A DNA stretch of 64,000 bases from JACKII01 sp041687435 (GTDB lineage Bacteria > Pseudomonadota > Alphaproteobacteria > Bin95). Below, piece after piece: positions 9,047 through 17,141 of this stretch. The notes under the pieces were generated by a model. That model was not told the origin of the DNA and searched no databases. It was given only the letters and a program-made list of their open reading frames with translations. Each line of letters starts with the position of its first letter. The first letter of the stretch is position 1. The position numbers and the translations under genes were made by a program. Location of the stretch: positions 146,651-210,650 of the forward strand of contig JAWLBX010000006.1 of the NCBI GenBank assembly GCA_041687435.1. The letters are read 5' to 3'.

Positions 9047-11029
9047 TTATTGCTGGGCGACGATCTGCTGGATCGAAATGACGACAAACTCGGCCGGCTT
9101 CAGCGGCGCGAAGCCGACAACGACATTGACGATACCGCGGTCGATATCGAACTGCGTGGTGGTGGAGCTGTCGCAGCGCACGAAATAGGCATCGCGCGCA
9201 GAGGCGCCCTGAAACGCGCCCTGGGTGAACAGATCGTGCATGAAATCGCCGATGGAGACGCGCAACTGGGACCAGAGCGGCTCGTCGTTCGGCTCGAACA
9301 CAGCCCACTGAATGCCGCGGCGCAGGCTTTCCTCAATATGGAGCGCCAGACGGCGGACCGGCACGTATTTCCATTCGCTCGCCTGCGCGTCTGCGCCGAC
9401 CCGGGTGCGGGCGCCCCACGAGACGATGCCATAGACCGGGAAACTGCGGATGCAATTCAAGCCCAGCGGATTCAGCACGCCGTTCTCTGCATCGGTCATT
9501 TTGTAGAGCGGTTCCTGTACGCCGCGCAGACGGGATTCCGTGCCAGCGGGCGCCTTCCAGAGACCGCGGGCGGAATCGGTGCGAGCATAGAGGCCAGCGA
9601 TGACACCGGCCGGCCCAAAGCCACGGGGCTTGAAATTGTTGGACGGGTCCGGCAGCCGGACACGCGGCCAATAGGCAGCAGCATTGGCCCCGCCTGCGGT
9701 AAGGCCGCCGCTGATCCATTCAACGGCGTCTTCCAGATCGCCTACTTCCGGCGGCGGATCGATCAAAAGGAAGGCGCGGCGGCGTTCACAATAGGCCGCA
9801 GCGGCGGCGTAAATCGCATTCGGGTCCAGGTTGGTATCGAGCCGATTCGGGTCCGCCACCAGCGGCCGGGTCGCATCGGGAATGCACAGAATGTTGAACA
9901 CGTCGGCCCTGTCGAGCGCGTAAATACCCGTGAATGCGGCTTCCGAGCCGATAAGATCGGCATTCAGCGGCAATTGCACGCCATCGGCACCGGCCACCGC
10001 GCCAGCCTGCGCCGCTTCCGCCGCTCCGAGCCCCAGACGGTAGTGCGCGACATTGACCGATGCGGCATCCAGATGGAAGGCTGCCAGCGCATCCGGAGTG
10101 ACATTGCCGAGCGTCAGCACCGTATCGATTCCCTGCGGGTTCAGGGCAAAATCGAAATTAGCGACAATTCGCAGGCCAAGTCCGCTGGCGCTGGGCGTCA
10201 CGCTTACCGCGGCGCCAGGAAGCTCCGCGTTGAGTGCGCTGGAAATGCGGCGCTCCACCAGCCGGGCGAGGCTGATGACACTGGACGGGACCGTCTCGTT
10301 CTGCTGAACCAGCCTGACATTGACGTTGGCGATCTGTCCCGCTGGCCGCGATGCCGAGACCGAAATGTCAATGTTGGCATTGTTCGGGATCGTCGTGATC
10401 CTGCCATTCGAAAGCGTGAAATCGCCCCCGACGACGCCAGTCTGCACCGGCCGCCCGCCGGCGTTGGCGTTTGGCACGGTTGCATGCACCATGTTGGAGC
10501 CGCTGGCAGGATCGTTCACCACTACCGGAACGTAATTTGGCGAGACTGCGCTGACCGAAAGGTTAAGGAATCTCTCGCTTTCGCCCGTTAGCAGGTCGGT
10601 CAGGTGCAGGTTGAAAGAGTTCGCATCGGCAGCGCCGTTGTAATCGACCGAAGCCACCACGGAATTCGCCCAGGCGCCACGACTGCGGGCCGTCAGCGTG
10701 AACGAGACATCATCGCCGCCGGCCGTGCCGTCCAGCAGGTTGACCGCAGCGGCGACCGAATCCGGCTTCGGCGTGCGCACGATAATTGCCTGCCCGCCGC
10801 CATTGTCGAAGAAATGCTTGACCTGATGCGACACGAGACTGTCGCGGCTGATGCCACCGAACCTTCGCTCGAAATCGCCGAAGTTGAAAATGCGTGTGGC
10901 CAGATTGTCATGCCCGCGGGCGGTATAGCCAACGAAAGCCGCTATCGAGGTCGGAACCCCGACAATCGCGCGGGAACCGCTGGGAATTTCCTGGACATAG
11001 ACGCCTGGATAACTGATTTGAACCGGCAT
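9047..11029 (-). CDS. Contractile injection system tail sheath protein
   Basis: The protein has 660 residues from ATG 11029; an upstream in-frame TTG at 11047 is less likely. The N-terminus PVQISYPGVYVQEIPSGSRA is the standard sheath handshake arm. It is followed by the FVGYTARG core and the FDNGGGQAIIVR strand. The C-terminus (WAVFEPNDEPLWSQLR, then FVRCDSSTTTQFDIDRGIV and FAPLKPAEFVVI) is the conserved sheath core. Residues ~100-380 are a weakly conserved insertion probably facing outward, which makes this longer than minimal sheaths. It is the first gene of the operon, so structural subunits would be transcribed first. Confidence 0.95.
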   Translation of the reverse strand: MPVQISYPGVYVQEIPSGSRAIVGVPTSIAAFVGYTARGHDNLATRIFNFGDFERRFGGISRDSLVSHQVKHFFDNGGGQAIIVRTPKPDSVAAAVNLLDGTAGGDDVSFTLTARSRGAWANSVVASVDYNGAADANSFNLHLTDLLTGESERFLNLSVSAVSPNYVPVVVNDPASGSNMVHATVPNANAGGRPVQTGVVGGDFTLSNGRITTIPNNANIDISVSASRPAGQIANVNVRLVQQNETVPSSVISLARLVERRISSALNAELPGAAVSVTPSASGLGLRIVANFDFALNPQGIDTVLTLGNVTPDALAAFHLDAASVNVAHYRLGLGAAEAAQAGAVAGADGVQLPLNADLIGSEAAFTGIYALDRADVFNILCIPDATRPLVADPNRLDTNLDPNAIYAAAAAYCERRRAFLLIDPPPEVGDLEDAVEWISGGLTAGGANAAAYWPRVRLPDPSNNFKPRGFGPAGVIAGLYARTDSARGLWKAPAGTESRLRGVQEPLYKMTDAENGVLNPLGLNCIRSFPVYGIVSWGARTRVGADAQASEWKYVPVRRLALHIEESLRRGIQWAVFEPNDEPLWSQLRVSIGDFMHDLFTQGAFQGASARDAYFVRCDSSTTTQFDIDRGIVNVVVGFAPLKPAEFVVISIQQIVAQQ

Positions 11030-11119
11030 GTTCCAACCCTCTGACAAAAGGTTTCGGGCGGGTTTGCGGCCTGCACTGACGAAGCCTGTGCACCCTCAAC
11101 CCCAATATCTTAAGCGCTG

Positions 11120-11149
11120 ATTGTTCATGCGATTGGTAAACGCTGTCAA
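11120..11149 (-). promoter_or_regulatory. Sigma70-type promoter for the eCIS operon
   Basis: On the minus strand a perfect -35 TTGACA (11149-11144) is followed after 18 bases by AACAAT (11125-11120), four of six matches to TATAAT. Transcription would start near 11113, about 84 bases before the sheath ATG. The DNA just upstream (11150-11220) is markedly AT-rich with A and T tracts, like an UP element, in an otherwise GC-rich region. Confidence 0.55.
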
Positions 11150-11225
11150 TAATTACAATTTAAATTCACTTGTTTTTGTTCATGGGATAATTTTTACATT
11201 CATTTTTATTGCATGAAAAACACCC

Positions 11226-11251
11226 CTTTGGCTTTCGAGGGAAAGCCAAAG
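11226..11251 (-). terminator. Perfect 11-bp hairpin with T-run on minus strand
   Basis: CTTTGGCTTTC and GAAAGCCAAAG pair perfectly around a GAGG loop. Reading the minus strand, the stem is followed by GGGGTG and then TTTTT, so it resembles an intrinsic terminator for leftward transcripts. No convincing leftward gene lies directly upstream of it; only a weak 107-codon TTG-start frame (11206-11529) runs through it. Confidence 0.5.
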
Positions 11252-11700
11252 CTGTTAGAATCGTGCGGCTGGCGCTTTGGATGATATGTAAATGCCAGTG
11301 CCAAAATCGCTGCTCTTGTAATTAGGCATGGCGAATTTGGCAGAATAATGGTTACGCCGCCCGTGACCCAAATCACAGGGATAACCGCATCGCCCCAACC
11401 AATTCGGAAGAGGCTCACACCCAGCATTACCCACCCAACAAAGAAGTCTGCGCCCGGTCCAAAGCCATCTGGCGCCGAACCCTCCTGTGCCTGGCAAAAC
11501 GCCTTGATGGAAGCGGTTGCACGACCCAAGGTTGCCGTTTCCGCAGTGCGGAAAACGCGCTGACACGACGCACCCCTTGCCCTACGGTCGCACTCGCAAC
11601 TGGACGAGCAGTTTTATAGCAAATGCTCAAATTGCATGCGGCTCAAGTCCAGGGAGGAAGCAAACGCCAAACACGCCATGTCCTTGTGACTTGGCAGAGG
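11252..11700. other. Intergenic stretch without a supported gene
   Basis: Between the sheath gene and the DUF1467 gene about 700 bases carry no gene I can support. Contents: the eCIS promoter, the AT-rich patch, a leftward hairpin at 11226-11251, and a rightward structured stretch ending in a terminator at 11701-11734. Frames of 60 to 107 codons exist on both strands, but they overlap each other, mostly lack ribosome sites and resemble no family I know. Confidence 0.6.
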
Positions 11701-11734
11701 GCAAGGCCGGGTTCCCGGGCTTGCTTTCTTTTTT
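11701..11734 (+). terminator. Rho-independent terminator on plus strand
   Basis: GCAAGGCCGGG and CCCGGGCTTGC form a strong GC-rich hairpin with one bulged base, followed on the plus strand by TTTCTTTTTT. It points rightward, toward the convergent DUF1467 gene, so it would end a plus-strand transcript for which no protein gene is apparent. It may also mark the end of the leftward DUF1467 operon, although that side lacks a T-run. Confidence 0.6.
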
Positions 11735-11737
11735 GAG

Positions 11738-11995
11738 CTATTGCTGAGTGTAGCCGCCGGCGATCTCTCGGAATGAGAAGACATCCATTTCAATCGCGAT
11801 AAACAGCGCGCCCCAGATCGCCAGGGTGATCAGGGTCGTAATCCCCATTTTCAGCCACATCCGGTGCCGTACCGGCGCGCCATGATCCTCCCCCGGGGCT
11901 GGTGCCTGGTTGCGCTGAACTCCCCACGGCAAAACCGTGAACAGAACCAGCCACCAAATGATGATGAAGGCGACGCTGCCGGTGCCGATATTCAT
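11738..11995 (-). CDS. DUF1467 family small membrane protein
   Basis: The protein has 85 residues from ATG 11995. Two membrane segments are clear: SVAFIIIWWLVLFTVLPWGV near residues 7-26 and an ITTLITLAIWGALFIAIEM segment near 51-70, joined by a charged, Pro-rich loop. DUF1467 is a small alphaproteobacterial family of unknown function found next to mce and rnj. It follows the mce gene after 4 bases and is last in the leftward housekeeping block. In related genomes proS and lolCDE usually come next; here the eCIS locus does. Confidence 0.85.
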   Translation of the reverse strand: MNIGTGSVAFIIIWWLVLFTVLPWGVQRNQAPAPGEDHGAPVRHRMWLKMGITTLITLAIWGALFIAIEMDVFSFREIAGGYTQQ

Positions 11996-11999
11996 GGGG

Positions 12000-12404
12000 T
12001 CACGCCTGTTCCAATTCCACCAGGGTGCCACAGAAATCCTTCGGATGAAGGAACAGCACAGGCTTGCCATGGGCTCCGGTCTTTGGCTCGCCATCGCCCA
12101 GCACGCGCGCGCCTTCCGCTTTCAGGCGGTCGCGGGCCGCCAGAATGTCATCCACCTCATAGCAGACATGATGCATGCCGCCGTCTGGCGACTTGCTCAG
12201 AAAACCAGCGACCGGTGAGCCCTCGCCGTATGGCTCCAAAAGCTCGATTTTGGTGTTTGGCAATTCAACAAAGACCACGGTCACGCCATGGTCCGGCAGC
12301 GTCTCTGGCGCAGATACGGTCGCGCCGAGCATGCTGCGGTAGGTTTCCGCCGCAGCGCTCAGGTCCGGAACGACAATGGCAACATGGTTGAGACGGCCAA
12401 GCAT
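12000..12404 (-). CDS. mce: Methylmalonyl-CoA epimerase
   Basis: The protein has 134 residues of the vicinal-oxygen-chelate (glyoxalase) fold. It interconverts (2R)- and (2S)-methylmalonyl-CoA in propionyl-CoA and branched-chain degradation. Visible metal-site motifs are LNHVAIVV (first His, near residue 7), GMHHVCYEV (second His) and GTLVELEQ (Glu near the C-terminus), in the expected two-repeat order. It sits between rnj and the DUF1467 gene, the usual alphaproteobacterial arrangement. The mutase genes are not in this window. Confidence 0.93.
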   Translation of the reverse strand: MLGRLNHVAIVVPDLSAAAETYRSMLGATVSAPETLPDHGVTVVFVELPNTKIELLEPYGEGSPVAGFLSKSPDGGMHHVCYEVDDILAARDRLKAEGARVLGDGEPKTGAHGKPVLFLHPKDFCGTLVELEQA

Positions 12405-12438
12405 AAAAAGGCTCCTTCAGAACAAACCAGTTGGCGGG

Positions 12439-14142
12439 TCATGCCGCAACGGCCGCATCGACCCGCAGCACGTGCACGGTCACGACCGGGCGTTTGTTGA
12501 ACCGATGGCGCAGAAACCGGCGAACAGCGGTACGGACCTTGTCAGCCTTGGCATCGATGTTGCGCCCGCTTGCCTCGTCCAGCGTTTCCTCCACAACATC
12601 GGCGATGTCGTCGAGCAACTCCTCGTCATCGGTATCGGTCAGGCCGTGGGTGGAAATCTCCAGATCTGCGACCAGTTCTCCATCCCGATCAATGGCCGCG
12701 CTGATCAGAACTGCGCCATTCTCCAATACCTGCCGGCGATCCCGCAAGGTTTCACCGCCCAGGGCGACGGTACGGGAGCCATCTACAGCCTGCCGGCCGG
12801 TTTGCAGCCGGCCGATCTCGTCCGCATGGTCCTTCTTGATCCGCAGCACCGTCCCATCCGGTGCCTGGGCCACCGCCGGCACGCCGCATTCGGTGGCCAA
12901 CGCGGCATTGGCAAGCAGATGTCCGGTTTCGCCATGGCAGGGCACGACCAGCCGCGGCTTCACCCAGCCATACATGTCGCGCAATTCCTCCCGCGCCGGA
13001 TGACCGGAAACATGAATATGCGCCTGTTTTTCCGTCACAATGGTAACGCCAAGCGACAGCAGCTTGTTGCGCACGCGGCCAATGGCGCGTTCGTTACCCG
13101 GAATATCGCGGGACGAATACACCACCGTATCGCCCCGCTTGAGGGTAATGTGCTGGTGCGATCCGGCGGCCATGCGCGCCAGAGCGGCATTCGCCTCCCC
13201 CTGACTGCCGGTACACAGAACCACGGTCTGCTCTGGCGGCAGGTAGCCCAGATGGTTCTCTTCGACCAATGCCGGCAAGTCATCCGGCCAATAGCCGGTG
13301 GCCTGGGCAATATCATGCATGCGCCGCAGCGAACGCCCGGCCAGGCCGACCGACCGCCCCTGCTCCGCCGCTGCGCGGCAGATCGTGACCATGCGCGCGA
13401 CATTGCTGGCAAAGCTGGTAAAAATGATCCGGCCCGGGGCCATGGCAATCTGATCGGCAATGCCGGTGGCAAGCTCCGCCTCGCTGCCAGTGCGGCCTTC
13501 GACCAGGGCATTGGTCGAGTCGCAGAACATGGCCAGCACGCCAGCCTCGCCAAGCTTCTCGAATCTTTTCGAGCGAAAACCCTTGCCGACCACCGGTGTC
13601 GGATCGGTCTTCCAGTCGCCAGTGTGCAACAAGGTGCCGATACCGGTCTCGATCGCCAGCGACTGCGATTCCGGGATGGAATGCGAAACCGGAAGATAGC
13701 TCAGCTTGAACGGCCCAACCTGGAATTCGCCACCGCTGTCGATCGTGCGCACGGTCACGTCGCCGTCGCCATCCTCCTGCAATTTGCGCTTGAGGAAAGC
13801 ACTGGTGAAAGGGGTGGCATACACCGGAACGCCCAGACTTGGGCCGACATAGGGCACCGCACCAACATGATCCTCGTGTCCATGGGTGATAACGATTCCC
13901 AGCAAGCGCTTGCCCAGCGCACGGGCCGGCGCAATATCCGGGACGATGACGTCAATACCGGGGTTTTGATCGTCGGCAAAGGTAATGCCGCAGTCGACCA
14001 TGATCCATTGGCCGGCATGGCCATAGAGTGCGGCGTTCATGCCGATCTCGCCAATGCCGCCCAGGGCGCAGAAAATCACCTCGTCCTTGCCGGGAATGGG
14101 CAGTTTGGAGAGGATACCGTCCTTGGTCTTTGCTTTGCTCAC
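12439..14142 (-). CDS. rnj: Ribonuclease J
   Basis: The protein has 567 residues and is a beta-CASP metallo-beta-lactamase nuclease. The signature THGHEDHVGAVPYV near residue 77 supplies the HxHxDH zinc ligands. Later motifs include SHSIPES, LLHTGDWK, FCDSTNA, CTGSQGE and HVSGHPAREEL, as in RNase J. It acts in 5'-to-3' and endonucleolytic RNA decay and rRNA maturation. The start is a GTG that overlaps the stop of coaX (GTGA), so translation is likely coupled. RNase J next to coaX and birA is an alphaproteobacterial trait. Confidence 0.95.
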   Translation of the reverse strand: MSKAKTKDGILSKLPIPGKDEVIFCALGGIGEIGMNAALYGHAGQWIMVDCGITFADDQNPGIDVIVPDIAPARALGKRLLGIVITHGHEDHVGAVPYVGPSLGVPVYATPFTSAFLKRKLQEDGDGDVTVRTIDSGGEFQVGPFKLSYLPVSHSIPESQSLAIETGIGTLLHTGDWKTDPTPVVGKGFRSKRFEKLGEAGVLAMFCDSTNALVEGRTGSEAELATGIADQIAMAPGRIIFTSFASNVARMVTICRAAAEQGRSVGLAGRSLRRMHDIAQATGYWPDDLPALVEENHLGYLPPEQTVVLCTGSQGEANAALARMAAGSHQHITLKRGDTVVYSSRDIPGNERAIGRVRNKLLSLGVTIVTEKQAHIHVSGHPAREELRDMYGWVKPRLVVPCHGETGHLLANAALATECGVPAVAQAPDGTVLRIKKDHADEIGRLQTGRQAVDGSRTVALGGETLRDRRQVLENGAVLISAAIDRDGELVADLEISTHGLTDTDDEELLDDIADVVEETLDEASGRNIDAKADKVRTAVRRFLRHRFNKRPVVTVHVLRVDAAVAA

Positions 14143-14912
14143 GGGCGGTTCAGCCGGTGAATTTCGAGAAGACCCCGCAGGGTCAAGTCCTTGTCAGTCA
14201 AATCGATCACATCCGTTGCGTTGAAAAAATGGGTGGAAAGGCCGCCGGTCGCAATCACCTTCACGGCCTGCAAATTCGCCTCTACCTTAATTCGGGCTAC
14301 CAGCCCTTCAATCAAGCCCACATAGCCCCAAAAAATTCCAGACTGCATGGCCCCGACCGTATCGGTACCGATCACTTTCTGCGGCCTGCGAACCGCAATC
14401 AGCGGCAATTTCGCCGCCGCCATGTGGAGAGCCTCCATCGATAGGTTAACGCCAGGCGCGATAATGCCGCCCTCGTATCCGCCTTCGGCGCTCACCACGT
14501 CGAATGTGGTGGCTGTGCCGAAATCGATCACAATCAAGGCGCCAGGATAGGCACTGTGGGCGGCGACGGCGTTGACTAGGCGGTCAGCCCCCACCTCTTG
14601 CGGGTTGGGGACGTTGACCTTGATGCCAAGCTCAACATCCGGCTCCCCTACCACCAGAGCCGTCACGTTGAAATAATGGCCGCACAGGTTGGTCAGGTTG
14701 AACATCGCCGCGGGCACCACGGTCGAGATGATGGCGGCATCGATATCCGACGGCTTCAGCCCCTTCAACCCCATCAGCTGAATGAGCCAAACAGCATGCT
14801 CATCGGCGGTGCGGTGGGAGTCGGTGGCCGCGCGCCAGAGACCGCGCTGTTCTTCCCCTTCGTAAACAGCGAAAACCGTATTGGTATTGCCGGCATCAAT
14901 GGCCAACAGCAT
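14139..14912 (-). CDS. coaX: Type III pantothenate kinase
   Basis: The protein has 257 residues of the ASKHA fold. DAGNTNTVFAVYE at the N-terminus is the phosphate-1 motif, GADRLVNAVAAH holds the catalytic region, and DFGTATTFDVVS is the phosphate-2 motif. It catalyses the first step of coenzyme A synthesis, is not feedback-inhibited by CoA, and needs a monovalent cation, as known for the family. It lies 38 bases after birA and overlaps rnj by four bases. Confidence 0.95.
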   Translation of the reverse strand: MLLAIDAGNTNTVFAVYEGEEQRGLWRAATDSHRTADEHAVWLIQLMGLKGLKPSDIDAAIISTVVPAAMFNLTNLCGHYFNVTALVVGEPDVELGIKVNVPNPQEVGADRLVNAVAAHSAYPGALIVIDFGTATTFDVVSAEGGYEGGIIAPGVNLSMEALHMAAAKLPLIAVRRPQKVIGTDTVGAMQSGIFWGYVGLIEGLVARIKVEANLQAVKVIATGGLSTHFFNATDVIDLTDKDLTLRGLLEIHRLNRP

Positions 14913-14950
14913 GGCAAGCGTATTCCGTCAGCTAGAGGCAAGCGTAAAGG

Positions 14951-15691
14951 TCAGATGAAGATCTCGCCCGAAACGATCCGCTTCTCTACCCCGTCAGCAT
15001 CTTCGATCACAAGGGCGCCATCGGGCGCAAGGCCCCGATATGCGGCCTGCAAGGTATCGCGGCCGATGGTGATGTTCAGGCGGTCGCCCGGTTTGTGCAG
15101 CGTGCGGGCGGTCCAGGCGGTGGCAATCATGGCGAAATCGTATCGCCGCCAGCGGCCCCACCATTTGTCGAATGCCGCCAAATACGCCGTCAGCGCATCT
15201 TCTGCCGTGACGGTGAGGCCAAGCGCAGCGAGATCGGTCGCGGGATGCCGGGTTTGTACAGGGTGATGCGCCAGATTGATACCAGTCCCAATCACAAGCC
15301 AACGGGTTGCCGTGCCGTCCGCCTCGCCTTCCATGAGGATTCCAGAAATCTTGGCACCATCGACCAGCACATCATTGGGCCATTTCAGGCGGATTCGATC
15401 CGGTGCGACGCCCAATGCCGGCAGCGCCTCGCTGATCGCCACCGCTGTCACCAGCGCCGCTTGCGGGGCAAAGGCCAGCGGCAGGCGAGGCCGCTTTATG
15501 ACAGACACGGCCAAGTTGCCGGCCGGCATCACCCAATCCCGGCCGTGGGTACCCCGACCGGCAGTCTGGTTCGTACTCCAGAACACCGAGCCATCGACCG
15601 CACCCAAACGGGCGGCGGTCTTGGCCTCGTCATTGGTGCTGCCGACGGTCTCGAACCAAGCCGCGCGGTAGCCGGGCGGCAGGCGTAACAA
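14951..15691 (-). CDS. birA: Biotin--[acetyl-CoA-carboxylase] ligase
   Basis: The protein has 246 residues from the TTG at 15691, which has GGAGG (inside the nuoN stop region) a proper distance upstream. CTG 15694 or TTG 15745 are alternatives, the latter overlapping nuoN. Motifs are FETVGSTNDEAK, GRGTHGRDW (biotin/ATP loop) and LKWPNDVLVDGAKISGIL, the catalytic core. There is no N-terminal helix-turn-helix, so this is a monofunctional ligase and not a repressor. It attaches biotin to carboxylase carrier protein. It directly follows nuoN, as in many alphaproteobacteria. Confidence 0.92.
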   Translation of the reverse strand: MLRLPPGYRAAWFETVGSTNDEAKTAARLGAVDGSVFWSTNQTAGRGTHGRDWVMPAGNLAVSVIKRPRLPLAFAPQAALVTAVAISEALPALGVAPDRIRLKWPNDVLVDGAKISGILMEGEADGTATRWLVIGTGINLAHHPVQTRHPATDLAALGLTVTAEDALTAYLAAFDKWWGRWRRYDFAMIATAWTARTLHKPGDRLNITIGRDTLQAAYRGLAPDGALVIEDADGVEKRIVSGEIFI

Positions 15692-15698
15692 CAGTGCC

Positions 15699-17126
15699 CT
15701 AGCCTCCGAACAGTGAAGCGGCAGCAGCAGCCGCGGGTTGCGCAATCGGCCCCGGTATGAAGATGAACAGCAGGATCACGACCGAACAAACCGCCAGCAC
15801 GGCCTTCATTTCCCCGCCAATATTTCGGTCGAGCGCTTCGGCAGCGTCGTCAAAATACATCAGCTTAACGATCCGCAGGTAGTAGAAGCAGCTCACCACG
15901 CTGGTCAGAACGCCGATCACGGCCAGGGTATAGAGTTCGGAACCAACTGCCGCCTGAAAGACATACAGCTTGCCCCAAAAACCCGCGAGGGGCGGCACAC
16001 CCGCCATGGAGAACATGAATGCTGCCAGCGCAGCCGCCATCATCGGATGGCTGCGGGAAAGGCCGGCAAGATCGGAAATTCCTTCCACCATGCGGCCACT
16101 GCGGCGCATGGACAGGATGCACGCAAACGTGCCGACATTCATGAACAGGTAGAGCGCAAAATAGATTAGCACACCGGTCACGCCGGCTTGCGTACCGGCC
16201 GCAAGACCGACCAGCGCATAACCGACATGGCCAATCGAGCTGTAGGCCATCAGGCGTTTGATATTTGTTTGCGCCACCGCTGCGAAAGCGCCGACGATCA
16301 TCGACGCCAACGAGACAAACACAATCACCTGTTGCCAAACGTCGACCATGTTACCGAACGGGCCATGCAGCACGCGAACCACCAGCGCCATGGCCGCAAT
16401 CTTCGGCGCAACCGCAAAGAATGCAGTGATCGGGGTTGGCGCGCCCTCATAGACATCCGGCGTCCACATGTGAAAGGGAACGGCGGAAATCTTGAACGCC
16501 AAGCCAGCAATGACAAACACGATTCCCGCGACAACACCCATCGGCACGCCCGGCCCGCCCATCAACACGCCAGCGACATCCGCAAATCCAGTATGCGCGC
16601 TGAAGCCGTAGATTAGCGAACAACCGTAGAGCAGCATGCCCGACGACAAGGCGCCAAGCACGAAATACTTGAGGCCGGCTTCGGTCGACCGCAGCGAGTC
16701 GCGGCGGAATGCTGCCAGAACATAGAGCGACAACGATTGCAGCTCGATGCCCATATAAAGCGCGATGAAATCATCTGCAGAGACCATCAGCAGCATGCCA
16801 AGCGTCGCGGTCAGCATAAGCAGCGGATACTCAAAACGCTGCATGTCCTCCCGCCGGAAGTAATCCATCGCCATGATAATGGCGATGGCAGCACCGACCA
16901 GCGTCAGGACTTTGACGAAACCGGTGAAGCGGTTCTCCACGAACAGGCCGCCGAACGCACTGCCGCTTTCACCCAACACGCTGAGGATCAACACAGCAAC
17001 CAACAGCAGCGACGAAAGTATGGCGACAAGGCTGGTATCCTTGTTGCCGCGAAACACGCCGAGCATCAGCAATGCCATAGTGCCGATGGCCAGCACCACT
17101 TCGGGCAGGGCTACAGTCCAAGACAT
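15699..17126 (-). CDS. nuoN: NADH-quinone oxidoreductase subunit N
   Basis: The protein has 475 residues and about 14 hydrophobic segments. It is an antiporter-like proton-pumping subunit of the complex I membrane arm. The conserved segments around LKYFVLGALSSGMLLYG and FKISAVPFHMWTPDVYEGAPT carry the key lysines and the kinked helix, and TNIKRLMAYSSIGHVGYALVG follows. ATG 17126 has GGAGGC upstream. It is the last nuo gene, ends in the birA start region, and is preceded by nuoM after 15 bases. Confidence 0.96.
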   Translation of the reverse strand: MSWTVALPEVVLAIGTMALLMLGVFRGNKDTSLVAILSSLLLVAVLILSVLGESGSAFGGLFVENRFTGFVKVLTLVGAAIAIIMAMDYFRREDMQRFEYPLLMLTATLGMLLMVSADDFIALYMGIELQSLSLYVLAAFRRDSLRSTEAGLKYFVLGALSSGMLLYGCSLIYGFSAHTGFADVAGVLMGGPGVPMGVVAGIVFVIAGLAFKISAVPFHMWTPDVYEGAPTPITAFFAVAPKIAAMALVVRVLHGPFGNMVDVWQQVIVFVSLASMIVGAFAAVAQTNIKRLMAYSSIGHVGYALVGLAAGTQAGVTGVLIYFALYLFMNVGTFACILSMRRSGRMVEGISDLAGLSRSHPMMAAALAAFMFSMAGVPPLAGFWGKLYVFQAAVGSELYTLAVIGVLTSVVSCFYYLRIVKLMYFDDAAEALDRNIGGEMKAVLAVCSVVILLFIFIPGPIAQPAAAAAASLFGG

Positions 17127-17141
17127 CTCTGCACTGCCTCC

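Noticed and set aside
1..11029. Prophage or R-type tailocin
   Set aside because: No capsid, terminase, integrase or lysis genes are visible, while DUF4157, DUF4255 and the Afp15-like ATPase are eCIS hallmarks.
1..11029. Type VI secretion system
   Set aside because: No TssB/TssC, Hcp, TssJ, TssL, TssM or ClpV motifs; the sheath is single-chain with the phage-like N-terminal arm.
11255..11566. Short frames in the gap left of DUF1467, including a hydrophobic 107-codon one
   Set aside because: TTG start, no ribosome site, overlapping alternatives in other frames and an internal terminator-like hairpin; kept only as part of a finding.
11661..11690. tmRNA-like short tag frame (ANAKHAMSL then stop) near a hairpin
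   Set aside because: No tRNA-like acceptor or T-arm, no AA or LAA ending, and no pairing segments expected of ssrA.
12376..14160. 594-codon open frame on the plus strand opposite rnj
   Set aside because: It is fully antisense to RNase J, has no family similarity and shows the biased composition of a GC-rich shadow frame.
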